64,000 nucleotides of DNA from JADGRF01 sp035274465 (GTDB lineage: Bacteria > Myxococcota_A > Polyangia > Polyangiales > JAFGIB01), in the NCBI GenBank assembly GCA_035274465.1, contig DATEOF010000195.1:1-64000 (forward strand), read 5' to 3'. Shown here in pieces: positions 15,773-24,295 of this stretch. The notes beneath the pieces were generated by a model. It was not told where the DNA came from, ran no database searches, and saw nothing but the letters and a program-made list of their open reading frames with translations. The stretch's first letter is position 1; each line of letters begins with the position of its first letter. The position numbers and the translations under genes are program-made.

Positions 15773-18259
15773 TCAGCGCCCGCACTCGCTCGCGCAGTTC
15801 GCCTCGACGCAATCCCCCAGCGCGTTCGCACGCCCCAGCGGATAGTTGGTGTCGGCCTTGCGCGAGTCGATCGTGAGCAAGTCACCGCTCTTCGCCGCCG
15901 CGGTCACCTCGGCCTTGCACTGGCCGTCGGCGAGACCACCCAGGCAGCTGAACAGGCTGTAGCGCCCGCAGAAGCAGTCCGGGTTGCCGCAGTTTTTGTC
16001 CCGTGCGCACTGCACCATGTTCTTGCAGAGCGTGACTTCGTTGGGATCCTTGTTGCCGTAGCAGCCCAACGCCTGGTTCGCGCACTTGTTGCAGGTGCAC
16101 TGCGTGCACGCGTCGTCGAGTCCGAGCGTGCCCATGCAACGCTGCGCCGGCGTCTCGGTCTTGCACTCGAAGCAGCCGTCGCCCTTCGTGGTGTTGCCGT
16201 CGTCGCATGTCTCGCTGCCCTCGACGACCTTGTTGCCGCACGTCGCCATGCAATCGCCATCGTTGTTGGCGCTGGCGCCGTCCGGGCAACAACCGTCGCC
16301 GGTCATGGCCTGCGTGATCGGCGTGTGCGTGCAGCTGATGTTGCAGTTCTGCGCGCTACCGGTCGTGCGGTCCGCGGTGCACGGGTTGTTGTCCTCGCAG
16401 TTCGCAGGGCAGGGCTTGTCCGTGCCGTTCTCGCAGGTCTCGCCCTGGTCGATCACCTTGTTGCCGCACATCGACGAGCAGTCGCGATCGTTGTTCGAGT
16501 TACAGCCCGCAGGGCAGCAGCGGTCGCTGCTGCGGCACTGCGTGATCGGCACCATGTCGCAGCGCAGGTTGCAGCTGGTGGCGCTGCCCGTGCCGCGCGG
16601 CGACAGACACGTGTTGCTCGTGGTGCAGGCCTTGCACGACTCGGGCGGATCGCAGGTCTCGCCCGGCTCGACCACGCCGTTTCCGCACTTGGGTGCGCAA
16701 TCGACGTCGCTCGCTGCGGTGGCGCCCGACGGGCAGCAGCCATCTTTCGCACCGGCCATGCTGATCGGCATGGGCGTGCACTCCGCGTTGCACGCGTCGC
16801 CCTTCACGACTTGCGGCGTGCAGCTGTCGGTCGGTTTGCAGCTGGTCGGGCACGCGCCCGGTTGGCCCGCGGCGATCGCCGTGTCGCACTTCTCCTCGCC
16901 GCTGAGCTTGCCGTCACCGCACTTCGCGGTGCAGTCCTCGACCGACTTGCCGGGCGCGCAGCACTCGAGGCGATCCTGGAAGTCGACGCCCATGCCGGGC
17001 AGCAGCTGCTCGGCTTCGAAGCCCACGGCGAAGCTCATGGCGTCGCACGGCGTGTTCGGATCGACCTTGCCATCGGCCAGCACGTCGGCGTTCTCGTTCA
17101 CGTAGTCGACCATGGTCTTGTAGAACGTGTCGAGCTCACCGCCGGCGCAGAAGCCGATCTCGCGCATCGCTTTCACCAGATCGTCCTTCTTGATGCGTCC
17201 CCCGCTCAACCCGTCGCGCATCCCCCACGTGCCGTCGCGCTGCTTGGACAGGCGACCAACGTACAGGCCCTGCTGCAAGCTGAACACGAAGCCGCGGTAA
17301 GGGTTGCCGTCACCCACGAACCCGAAGCGCGCGCCGTCGGGCATGCGCGCGACGAGGTAGCCGTGCTTCACGTACGCGTCGGCGTCGAAGTACTTCGAGT
17401 CGGGCAATACACCCTGCCCGAAGACCGGGCCGCTGAGCATGCTCTTGTCGACGCTCCAGTGCATCGAGCTGCGCCAGCGCGGATAGTCGCGGAACTTGTC
17501 GTTCGGGCACTCCCAGGGCACGTCTTCTTCGATGCCGTTCGAGATGTAGAAGTCCACGCGTACGTGCGCGTCGGTGTCCTCGCCGTTGTAGTTCGAGATG
17601 CGGGCGATCACGTTGTACTCGCCGCGGTGTAGCGCGCAGTTGAACGTGTCCTGGTCCAGGCCGAAGCGCTTGCCCAGCTCGGGCACCGCGGCGATCACGG
17701 GTTGCAGGCGAGCGAACGTGTTGTCGCGGCACAGCTGGCCGTCGAACGGCACGGCGGGCACTGCGGACTTGCAGCTGACGGCGACAGCGTTGTCGCATGT
17801 CTTCGAGTTGGTGCAGGTGCCGTCGAGATCGAAGCCGAAGTCTTCCCAGGCGTCTTCGGTCATCTTGCCGTCGCGGTTCGTGCTGCCGACCCGGATCTCC
17901 GAGAAGCCGAGGTAGAAGGGCGGAACCGTGGCCGGGTTGTCCGCACCGGTCGGGCGATCGGCCGGTGTCGGAACACCGGCGGTGTTACAGTCGTCGACGT
18001 TCTTCTTCGACCACCAGCAATCGCCCCACAGGCACTTGTCGGGGTCGAAGGTGTCGCCACCTCCGCCCTCCGAACCTGCACCGCCGCCGTCAGGGGCCGG
18101 TGCAGACCCTCCTGCGTCAGATTTCCTGCCAGCAGCAGGCCCCTTGGGCTGCGCTTGCTGGTCTTCCAGGCGATCCCCTTTGTACACACTGCAACTGGCG
18201 CATAAGACGCCGAGTGCGAGGGAGATCGCCAACTGAGCGATTACCGGCCGACTCCGCAT
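15773..18259 (-). CDS. large Cys-rich repeat lipoprotein (DUF4215-like repeats)
   Basis: 828 residues. A signal peptide ends near LCASC (probable lipid Cys23, lipobox not ideal). A Gly/Ala/Asp-rich linker runs 35-72. Residues 75-430 are a globular region with scattered Cys (YLGFSEIRVGSTNRDG) that resembles nothing I can name. From 447 four repeats of about 75 residues follow, each starting CG(D/N)GxxxxGExCD at about 447, 525, 598 and 674 and three preceded by a DGCCPxGAxAxxDxDC-type segment. The last carries CDDGNTTKGDGC, the DUF4215 signature. A Cys-rich tail (710-828) ends the protein. Some 65 Cys imply an oxidised extracellular location. Its promoter region contains a CRP-type site. Confidence 0.88.
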   Translation of the reverse strand: MRSRPVIAQLAISLALGVLCASCSVYKGDRLEDQQAQPKGPAAGRKSDAGGSAPAPDGGGAGSEGGGGDTFDPDKCLWGDCWWSKKNVDDCNTAGVPTPADRPTGADNPATVPPFYLGFSEIRVGSTNRDGKMTEDAWEDFGFDLDGTCTNSKTCDNAVAVSCKSAVPAVPFDGQLCRDNTFARLQPVIAAVPELGKRFGLDQDTFNCALHRGEYNVIARISNYNGEDTDAHVRVDFYISNGIEEDVPWECPNDKFRDYPRWRSSMHWSVDKSMLSGPVFGQGVLPDSKYFDADAYVKHGYLVARMPDGARFGFVGDGNPYRGFVFSLQQGLYVGRLSKQRDGTWGMRDGLSGGRIKKDDLVKAMREIGFCAGGELDTFYKTMVDYVNENADVLADGKVDPNTPCDAMSFAVGFEAEQLLPGMGVDFQDRLECCAPGKSVEDCTAKCGDGKLSGEEKCDTAIAAGQPGACPTSCKPTDSCTPQVVKGDACNAECTPMPISMAGAKDGCCPSGATAASDVDCAPKCGNGVVEPGETCDPPESCKACTTSNTCLSPRGTGSATSCNLRCDMVPITQCRSSDRCCPAGCNSNNDRDCSSMCGNKVIDQGETCENGTDKPCPANCEDNNPCTADRTTGSAQNCNISCTHTPITQAMTGDGCCPDGASANNDGDCMATCGNKVVEGSETCDDGNTTKGDGCFECKTETPAQRCMGTLGLDDACTQCTCNKCANQALGCYGNKDPNEVTLCKNMVQCARDKNCGNPDCFCGRYSLFSCLGGLADGQCKAEVTAAAKSGDLLTIDSRKADTNYPLGRANALGDCVEANCASECGR

Positions 18260-18992
18260 GGCCTTCTCCTATAGCGCAGATGAAGTACACGATCACGCCA
18301 ACGCACTTTCATGTGGGATAACCGAACCCTGGCAGCCGTCGGCGGCGCCCCTACGCTCGCCGCGGACAGCGGCAAGCCCCCCGGATCTAGAAAACCGGCT
18401 GGCCTGTGATCTGCGTCACACGCGCCCGCGGGCACTACGGATAGACCGGAGGGTGCCTGGTCGGAGCCCGAAACGGCCCAGGCTAGAGACAGTGGTTCGG
18501 GCCAGTAACGCGTTGCCAAAAGGTTGAACGTTGCTGCGGGAGTACGAGTGCAGGTCGGGAGGGGACATGCGTTCGTACACCCGACGCATCGCGCGTCGGC
18601 GAGGGGCGGGGGCGGCGTCTGGAAGGGGGAGGTCCAGATTCCGCTACGAGCACAGGTCAGGGGGGGCCTGCGCTCGGATCTGCCTTTCTGCTGCCTGTGA
18701 GACATATCCAAGTCGATAGTGCGCACGAGTGCGTCCTACGGCTCGAATGCATACACGCCGCGCATTCAGAACTGCGAAAGCCAATCCGGGGCCAACAACT
18801 TTTCGGCCCACGAGTTCACCGCGCTGTTAGGTCATCCGACAAGATTGGAACAAGCCGCGGTCCGACCCGGGAATATTGGCGCAGCTGAGCGTCGACGCCC
18901 CAGAGGGACACGAGCTTGAGCTGGCCGCGCACCAGATATCCTGGTTGCGCGCTTCTGGGGACCTGCAGCTCGTCAACGAGCGGAGGCTTGTG
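18260..18992. other. 733 bp divergent regulatory region
   Basis: No gene is supported: all open frames have biased, unconserved composition. It separates the divergent Cys-rich lipoprotein and Crp-type regulator genes. A perfect CRP-type palindrome is listed separately. Ribosome sites are GGAGA just before 18259 on the minus strand and CGGAGG at 18981-18986 on the plus strand. The stretch 18690-18860 is relatively AT-rich (ACATATCCAAGTCGATAG; ACAAGATTGGAAC) and may hold the regulator's promoter. An untranslated RNA cannot be excluded. Confidence 0.5.
18405..18420. promoter_or_regulatory. CRP-type operator TGTGA-N6-TCACA
   Basis: TGTGATCTGCGTCACA is a perfect inverted repeat of the classic CRP half-site with the 6 bp spacer. 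It lies 146 bp upstream of the Cys-rich lipoprotein start (minus strand) and about 570 bp upstream of the Crp-type gene (plus strand). That gene's product keeps the Arg and Glu that read this half-site in E. coli CRP. Whether it activates or represses, and which gene, is not shown. Confidence 0.55.
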
Positions 18993-19691
18993 ATGCAGTC
19001 GAATGATCAGGCACGGGAGCTGCTGAGTCGCATCTGGCTCTTCTCCGAGATGGGGGAGGCGGAAATCGGTCTGCTGGCCCAAATCGCCCAGCGGCGGCGC
19101 TACGAGGCGCGCCGGGTGATCGTGCGCCAGGGGGATGCGGACGGCGATCTGTACGCGGTGCTGCGCGGACACCTGAAGGTCTCCGCCTGCGATCGTCACG
19201 GGCACGAAATCGTGATGAGTCTGATGCAGCCGGGCGAAGTGTTCGGCGAGATCGGGTTGCTCGACGGCGAAGGCCGATCGGCCACCGTCACCTCGCTCGA
19301 CGCGTGCGAGCTGCTGGTGATCCGCCGAGCCGACTTCTTGCTCGTGCTGCGGCGCTCGCCCAACATCACGACCACGCTGCTGACCGTGCTCGCGCGTCGA
19401 GTCCGCAGGCTGACCGACCGCGCCCAGGACAGCGCATTCCTCGACGTCAAATCGCGGCTGGCCAAGCGGTTGGTCGATCTGGCCGACCAGTTCGGCACGC
19501 CACTCGGCCCGCGTCAGGTAGCCCTGCGCGTGCGATTGTCGCAGCAGGAACTGGGCGACATGGTGCAGGCGACACGCGAGAGCGTGAACAAATGCCTGCG
19601 CGAGTGGGCGAAGGAAGGGATCATCCAGCGAAACGGTCGGCAGCTGGTGATCGAGGATCGCCAGCGGCTGGGCGCGCTCGCGGCTGGTTAG
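18993..19691 (+). CDS. Crp/Fnr family transcriptional regulator
   Basis: 232 residues from ATG 18993, with CGGAGG 6 nt upstream; the longer frame is rejected. The cyclic-nucleotide domain (10-125) has the phosphate-binding cassette GEIGLLDGEGRSATV at 85-99, with Glu86, Arg95 and Ser96 in the cAMP-contacting positions of E. coli CRP. The dimer helix follows (125-145). The winged HTH (145-225) has recognition helix ATRESVNK: Arg195 and Glu196 match CRP Arg180/Glu181, and Lys200 replaces Arg185. No Cys cluster, so not an oxygen-sensing Fnr. Likely binds TGTGA half-sites, one of which lies upstream. Confidence 0.92.
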   Translation: MQSNDQARELLSRIWLFSEMGEAEIGLLAQIAQRRRYEARRVIVRQGDADGDLYAVLRGHLKVSACDRHGHEIVMSLMQPGEVFGEIGLLDGEGRSATVTSLDACELLVIRRADFLLVLRRSPNITTTLLTVLARRVRRLTDRAQDSAFLDVKSRLAKRLVDLADQFGTPLGPRQVALRVRLSQQELGDMVQATRESVNKCLREWAKEGIIQRNGRQLVIEDRQRLGALAAG

Positions 19692-19771
19692 GCACTTCGA
19701 CGCAAGCATACCCACACTCCACTCCACGTGAAGCTGGTCGTGGTGGCAGGGGTTGTCGATATACTTGCGTC

Positions 19772-21730
19772 GTGACTCGTCTGCTGATCGCTTCGTTGCT
19801 GGTCCTGCTTCCCGCTGCTGTCGCCGCGCAATCGTCGCTGCCGGTCTCGTCCGCGAGCGCCGGGCAGATCAGGATCGACGGCGACATCGGCGAATGGCGC
19901 GGCGCCCGCTTCACTGCCGTCGGGCAAGACCCGGATGGCTCCGCCGAAGTCGCGCTCGCATACGACGCTCGAGGTCTCTACGTGGGCGCCCGCGTGCACG
20001 ACCAGAAGTTCCTGCGCAGCTCCCGGCCCAAGACGGACGAGGATGCGCTGATCGTGCGCCTGGCCTTTCCGCAGCGCGGTCAGTTCGTCGACAACGACCT
20101 CTGGCTGTTCGCGGGGAAGATCGGCGAGACGGCGGCGAGTGCGCAGCTCGACACGAGCGGGGTGCTGAGCCCGCTACGCGAGGGGGTGCAGATCGTGGAG
20201 GGCCCGCTCTCCGGAAGGCTCGCGCCTGATGGGCGCGACCCTTCCGGTGATAATCGGTCGCCGGCGCTGCGCGGCGGCTCCGGCGGCTACGTGCTCGAGG
20301 CGTTCGTGCCCTGGACGAGCTTCCAGGGCGGAGCAGACTACGCGTACGCCCGCGGCTCGTTGCGCTTGCACGACGTCGACGAGCCGGGCACCGGGCGCAA
20401 CAAGACGCGCGACCCGAGCACGGCGGCCTGGACGCTGCCGCCGGCGCAGCTGCCGTGGCTGCAGCTGGATGGCGGGCCGGTGCAGGCGATCTCGACGCTG
20501 CTGCGCAGCAAGAACCTGGAGCAGACCGCGAGCAAGCTGGACTTCATCGGTGACGTGCGCGGCGATGCCCGCGCCGAACGCGTGGTGGTGATCGGCACCT
20601 TCGTCGCCGTCAGCGGCAACGGCGCACAGTTCGACTTCGCCGACCTCGGCGTGTCGTCGGCCGGTGACGTGCTGAGCGCGGAGGCGCGTGATCTCACCGG
20701 CGACGGCAAACCCGAGCTCGTGCTGCGCGTGCGCGAGCAAAACTCGCTCGGCCGCCGCGAGCTGCTGAAGGTGTTTCGGCTGAACGCGGCGCCGGTCAGC
20801 GTGCTGTTCGGCGCCGAGCTGCGCAAGCAGAACGAGCAGGGGTCGATCACCGCGCAGTCGCGCATCGAGCAGAAGGGGCGCGGACCCGCCCAGATCGTGC
20901 TCAGCATCGGCTACGCGCAGGGCTTCTCCGCCGACAACTACCGCGAGACACCGGACAGCGAAGTGGTGCCCATCGCGCTGCCCTGGGGCAGCTGGATCGA
21001 GCGCCGCTACCAGTGGGACGGCAAGCGCTTCGCGATGCGCTCCGAGGTGCCAGTGGAGCAGACGGACGCCAAGCCGGCTGAGCCGCCGACAGCAGCGAGC
21101 ACGCCGCCGCTAGCCGAAGTGCCGGAGAGCCCGCAGCAAGGCGATCCGCTCGAGGCGTACAAGCGCGAGCGCAACGTCTCCCCGAGCCTGAACGGGCGCT
21201 TTGTCCAGAACAGCAACGTCAGCGGCGATGCGCGGCCCGAGCAGCTGGCGGTGTACGGCCGCGAGCTCGTGATCACCGGCGAGAGCCTGGGCGGAGCCGG
21301 CTACTTCTACCTCGGGCTGCCGGTCAATGATGCGGCCGACGTGCTGGGTCTTCAGACCGGCGACCTCACCGGAGATGGCCGGCGCGAGCTCCTCGTGCGC
21401 GTGCGCCAGCGCATCGGCGACGTCGAGCGCGAGCTGGTGTACTGCTACTCGCTCGGCCAGCAGCGGGCCGACCAGTTGTTGGTGGTCGAGGTCTCGCGCG
21501 CGCGCGGCGCACAGCGCATCGACAACAAGGTGGCCATCGTGGCTGACAAGCAGCGCTCCGTGCTTACGATCGAGCCGGGTGTGGCTCGCGGTTGGTCTGC
21601 CTCGGACTACCCGTTCGTGGCTGATTCAGCCGACGGAGTCGCGCCCCTGTTGCTGCCCTGGAAGGACCGGCCTACCAGCTACATCTTCGAGCGCGATCGC
21701 CTCGTGCCGAAGGCAACAACAAGCAATTGA
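19772..21730 (+). CDS. secreted CBM9-like / repeat-domain protein carrying an in-frame palindromic repeat
   Basis: 652 residues from GTG 19772. Signal peptide ends VAAQ (about 20). Residues 32-200 look like a family 9 carbohydrate-binding domain (IRIDGDIGEWRGARF; VALAYDARGLYVGARVHD). Two similar later segments carry EARDLTGDGKPELVLRVR and LQTGDLTGDGRRELLVRVR, FG-GAP/VCBS-like Asp-rich loops probably binding calcium. A Pro/Ala linker runs about 428-455. Residues 147-170 (GRLAPDGRDPSG...) are encoded by a copy of the 69 bp dispersed repeat, inside the CBM9-like domain. 3 bp before the next gene, so co-transcribed with it. Role unknown; surface binding likely. Confidence 0.82.
   Translation: MTRLLIASLLVLLPAAVAAQSSLPVSSASAGQIRIDGDIGEWRGARFTAVGQDPDGSAEVALAYDARGLYVGARVHDQKFLRSSRPKTDEDALIVRLAFPQRGQFVDNDLWLFAGKIGETAASAQLDTSGVLSPLREGVQIVEGPLSGRLAPDGRDPSGDNRSPALRGGSGGYVLEAFVPWTSFQGGADYAYARGSLRLHDVDEPGTGRNKTRDPSTAAWTLPPAQLPWLQLDGGPVQAISTLLRSKNLEQTASKLDFIGDVRGDARAERVVVIGTFVAVSGNGAQFDFADLGVSSAGDVLSAEARDLTGDGKPELVLRVREQNSLGRRELLKVFRLNAAPVSVLFGAELRKQNEQGSITAQSRIEQKGRGPAQIVLSIGYAQGFSADNYRETPDSEVVPIALPWGSWIERRYQWDGKRFAMRSEVPVEQTDAKPAEPPTAASTPPLAEVPESPQQGDPLEAYKRERNVSPSLNGRFVQNSNVSGDARPEQLAVYGRELVITGESLGGAGYFYLGLPVNDAADVLGLQTGDLTGDGRRELLVRVRQRIGDVERELVYCYSLGQQRADQLLVVEVSRARGAQRIDNKVAIVADKQRSVLTIEPGVARGWSASDYPFVADSADGVAPLLLPWKDRPTSYIFERDRLVPKATTSN
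20213..20281 (+). repeat. two-hairpin dispersed repeat, copy 2 (in frame, plus orientation)
   Basis: 69 bp, same orientation and nearly the same sequence as copy 1. Read in the host gene's frame it gives GRLAPDGRDPSGDNRSPALR and on to GGS. The length is a multiple of three and has no stop in this frame, so the host reading frame survives. Confidence 0.9.
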
Positions 21731-21733
21731 CCG

Positions 21734-22882
21734 ATGAACGCTTTTGAGAACAAGCTGGGCGCCATGCCGTTCTCCCTGGATCTGGATCCCGACACTCGAG
21801 CGCTGCTCGAGCGCTATGGCTTCGAACCGCAGGTCTTCGCTTCGTTACGAGAACGTTTCACGAGTGGCGCACTGGGCGTGGACGCCAATCGCCTGGGCGG
21901 CCGAGTCGAACCGCCGCGCGAAGGCGACGTGCAGCGGCTGCCCGCGCCCGAGACGGAGGCGCGCAAGCAGCTGAGCGCGCGCGGCCTCGAAGCCTTGCGC
22001 CGCGGCGAGGTCGGCTGCGTGGTGCTCGCGGGAGGCATGGCCACGCGCTTCGGCGGCGTGGTCAAGGCGGCAGTGCCCGCCCTCGCGGGTCGCACGTTCT
22101 TGAACCTGAAGCTGGGCGGCATCCGGCGTACGGCCGAGCGCGCGCAGGCGCGCGTGCCGGTGTACGTGATGACGAGCTTCGCGACCGACGCCGAGATCCG
22201 CAGGCTGCTGCCGGCCGAAGACGGTCCGTTCACGCCTGCCACGGCCTTCGCGCAATTCGTGTCCTTGCGCCTGCGGCCCGACGGCGAGTTGCTGCAGGTC
22301 GACGGCGCGCCGTCAGCGTACGCGCCCGGCCACGGCGATCTCACGTTCGCGCTGCGCCGCTCGGGCATCCTGGAGCGCTTTCTCTCCGAGGGCGGCAAGC
22401 TGTTGTACATGTCGAACGTCGACAACCTCGCGGCCACGCTCGATCCGGCCGTGATCGGCGCACACCTCGAGAGCGGCAAGCAAGTCACAGCCGAGGTCGT
22501 GAGCAAGGATCCGGGCGACGCGGGCGGCGCACCGGCGCGCGTCGACGACGTGTTGCAGATCGTGGAGTCCTTCCGGTTCCCGCGCGACTTCGATGAGGCG
22601 CGGATCCCGGTGTTCAACGTCAACTCGTTCGTGCTGGACGCGCGCGCGATGGATCGGGACTTCCCGTTGACATGGTTCGTGGTGCGCAAGAAGGTCGCCG
22701 GCCAGGAGGCGATCCAGTTCGAGCACCTGGTCGGCGAGCTGACTGCGTTCGTCCCCACCTTGTGTCTGCACGTGGATCGGGACGGCCTGGATGGTCGGTT
22801 TCAGCCCGCCAAAGATCCCGAAGAGCTGGCGCGCCGCTCGCGCGCGATCGAAGCCATGCTCCGAGCGCGTGAGGTGCTTTAG
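21734..22882 (+). CDS. UDPGP-family nucleotidyltransferase (UTP--sugar-1-phosphate uridylyltransferase)
   Basis: 382 residues. The signature VVLAGGMATRFGGVVK (about 96-111) corresponds to LxGGxGTRxG...K of eukaryotic-type UGP/UAP enzymes, with Ala for Gly in the loop. Later motifs: YVMTSFATD, PGHGDLTFAL and LLYMSNVDNLAATLDP, the last being the sugar-phosphate and metal-binding segment. Makes UDP-glucose or UDP-GlcNAc from UTP and sugar-1-phosphate, a precursor for the polysaccharide genes further on. Its stop codon TAG (22880-22882) is formed by the first bases of a MITE, so the C-terminus may differ from relatives. Confidence 0.88.
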   Translation: MNAFENKLGAMPFSLDLDPDTRALLERYGFEPQVFASLRERFTSGALGVDANRLGGRVEPPREGDVQRLPAPETEARKQLSARGLEALRRGEVGCVVLAGGMATRFGGVVKAAVPALAGRTFLNLKLGGIRRTAERAQARVPVYVMTSFATDAEIRRLLPAEDGPFTPATAFAQFVSLRLRPDGELLQVDGAPSAYAPGHGDLTFALRRSGILERFLSEGGKLLYMSNVDNLAATLDPAVIGAHLESGKQVTAEVVSKDPGDAGGAPARVDDVLQIVESFRFPRDFDEARIPVFNVNSFVLDARAMDRDFPLTWFVVRKKVAGQEAIQFEHLVGELTAFVPTLCLHVDRDGLDGRFQPAKDPEELARRSRAIEAMLRAREVL

Positions 22883-23042
22883 CGCTGTGACCGAGGGGTT
22901 TTGACCCGTTCTCGCTCGTTCCGAACGCGCAGGGCTGCGTTGCTCCTCCTCAAAATAGTGCCGCTATTCCTCGTCGTCGCGCCTTGCCCTGCGCGCCCGG
23001 CCCTTCGCGATAACGGGCCAAAACCCCTCGGTCACAGCGCTA
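22880..23042. mobile_element. MITE-like element, copy 1 (163 bp)
   Basis: Terminal inverted repeats of 28 bp with one mismatch begin TAGCGCTGTGACCGAGGGG and end in the mirror CCCCTCGGTCACAGCGCTA. TA at both ends fits the TA target duplication of IS630/Tc1-mariner relatives. No transposase inside. The whole element is an imperfect palindrome with its apex at AATAG...CTATT. It supplies the stop codon of the upstream gene and the first 47 codons, including the TTG start, of the downstream reading frame. Another copy is at 34398. Confidence 0.85.
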
Positions 23043-24217
23043 CCACGCTGATCGGCCTGTTGTTGCTCGCCGCCGCCAGCTGCGAGCGCAGCGCGCCGGT
23101 CTGCCGCTTCGGCGCGGAGTACCGGCTGTTCCAGAGCGGTGCGCAGGTGTTTCACGATCTGCGCACGCTGAGCCTCGGCCAGGGCATGCTGGCGCTGTTC
23201 TCGGACACGAGCGGCGTGCACGTCATGCCGCTCGACGGTCAGGGCGCGCCCCAGGGCCCCGCGCGCCGCCTGTTCGACGCCTGCGACGGCGGCCTGGACG
23301 CCGACAACGGCGCGAGCGTGGTGCACGTGGCGTGTGTACGGCGCGGGGAGCCGCCGCGCAGCGCCGGCGACCGATTGTCATCGGAAGGGTCGCGCCCATC
23401 AGGCGCGAGCGCTCCGGGCGAGGTGGTGCTCTACGCGCTCGACCCGAAGCTCGCGGTGCGCGAGCTCGCGCGCTTCGGCCACGCCGGCCGCATCAGCACG
23501 GGCATCGCGCTGGCGCGGTCCGACGGAGGCTCGCTGGCGCTGGCCTGGCACGATGCAGCCGTCAGCGGCAGCCGCATCTGGTTCGTCGAGCCCGATCGCA
23601 TGCGCGACCCGCGCCAGCTCTCGGACGACGGCTGGGAGGCCAGCGCGCCCAGCCTCGCGCGCCACGCGGGCCGCCTGTACGCCTGCTGGGCGGAGACGCG
23701 CTTCAACGGGGAGCGCGCCGAGAGCCGCATCCGGGTCGTCGCTGTCGGCAGCAACGAGGCGGGCAGGGTGGTCTTGAGCTCGCGCGACCCCGCGCCCAGC
23801 CCGCGCCTGGCGGCGGCGCCGGACGGGCTAATCCTGTCATTTCGAGACAAGCGCGAAAGCCTGCGCAAGACCGGCCTGTACTTGGCCCGCGTCGACGCCA
23901 CCGGACGGCTCAAGGGCCAGGTCGTGCGGGCGGGTAGGGCGGATGGCCAGGCCTCGCCCGTGCTCGAGCCGTGCCTGGGTGGCGTGGTGAGCGCCACTCC
24001 TCGGACGTTTGCGGGCGATTACTTTGTGGGTGTCACGCGCGCAGATACAGAGCTCCGGCGACTCAGCCGGGAGCAGCAATTTTACGAGGACAGTCGCGAG
24101 TTCGACCGCGTGGCGGTGCATTGCGAGCGCGACCAGGCGGTGCTGTTGATCGGGGAGCGTGGCCGGCTGCTCCGTGGCAGCGCTGCGCTCCGCAGCACGA
24201 CCTTTCGTTGCGACTGA
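22901..24217 (+). CDS. lipoprotein with beta-propeller-like body, 5' end formed by a MITE
   Basis: 438 codons from TTG 22901 inside the MITE. The native signal peptide is TLIGLLLLAAASC (lipid Cys61 in this frame). The mature part shows propeller-like blades (RISTGIALARSDGGSLALAWHD; APSLARHAGRLYACWAETR; SPRLAAAPDGLILSFRDK) and resembles sialidase/YncE-like surface proteins; no catalytic motif seen. Residues 149-172 are encoded by the dispersed 69 bp repeat read in the opposite orientation (GEPPRSAGDRLSSEGSRPSG). Removing the MITE restores GTG-AGG-TGC-TTT fused to the signal peptide, a convincing original start at 22869. The present gene may be poorly expressed or re-started within the element. 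Confidence 0.7.
   Translation: MTRSRSFRTRRAALLLLKIVPLFLVVAPCPARPALRDNGPKPLGHSATTLIGLLLLAAASCERSAPVCRFGAEYRLFQSGAQVFHDLRTLSLGQGMLALFSDTSGVHVMPLDGQGAPQGPARRLFDACDGGLDADNGASVVHVACVRRGEPPRSAGDRLSSEGSRPSGASAPGEVVLYALDPKLAVRELARFGHAGRISTGIALARSDGGSLALAWHDAAVSGSRIWFVEPDRMRDPRQLSDDGWEASAPSLARHAGRLYACWAETRFNGERAESRIRVVAVGSNEAGRVVLSSRDPAPSPRLAAAPDGLILSFRDKRESLRKTGLYLARVDATGRLKGQVVRAGRADGQASPVLEPCLGGVVSATPRTFAGDYFVGVTRADTELRRLSREQQFYEDSREFDRVAVHCERDQAVLLIGERGRLLRGSAALRSTTFRCD
23347..23415 (-). repeat. two-hairpin dispersed repeat, copy 3 (in frame, reverse orientation)
   Basis: 69 bp, reverse complement of copies 1 and 2. The host gene reads the other strand of the element, giving GEPPRSAGDRLSSEGSRPSG and on to AS. 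Thus both strands of the element have an open frame that proteins use. Confidence 0.9.
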
Positions 24218-24295
24218 TTGGCACTTATGTATCGCGGGAGCGCCACCTCGGGCGGTTCTGAAGGCCTTGTGATAGCCTAACAACCGGAGAACAGC

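Noticed and set aside
18241..18726. 161-codon minus-strand frame in the CRP-site region
   Set aside because: Pro/Cys/Arg-rich with no ribosome site; it overlaps the start of the Cys-rich lipoprotein gene.
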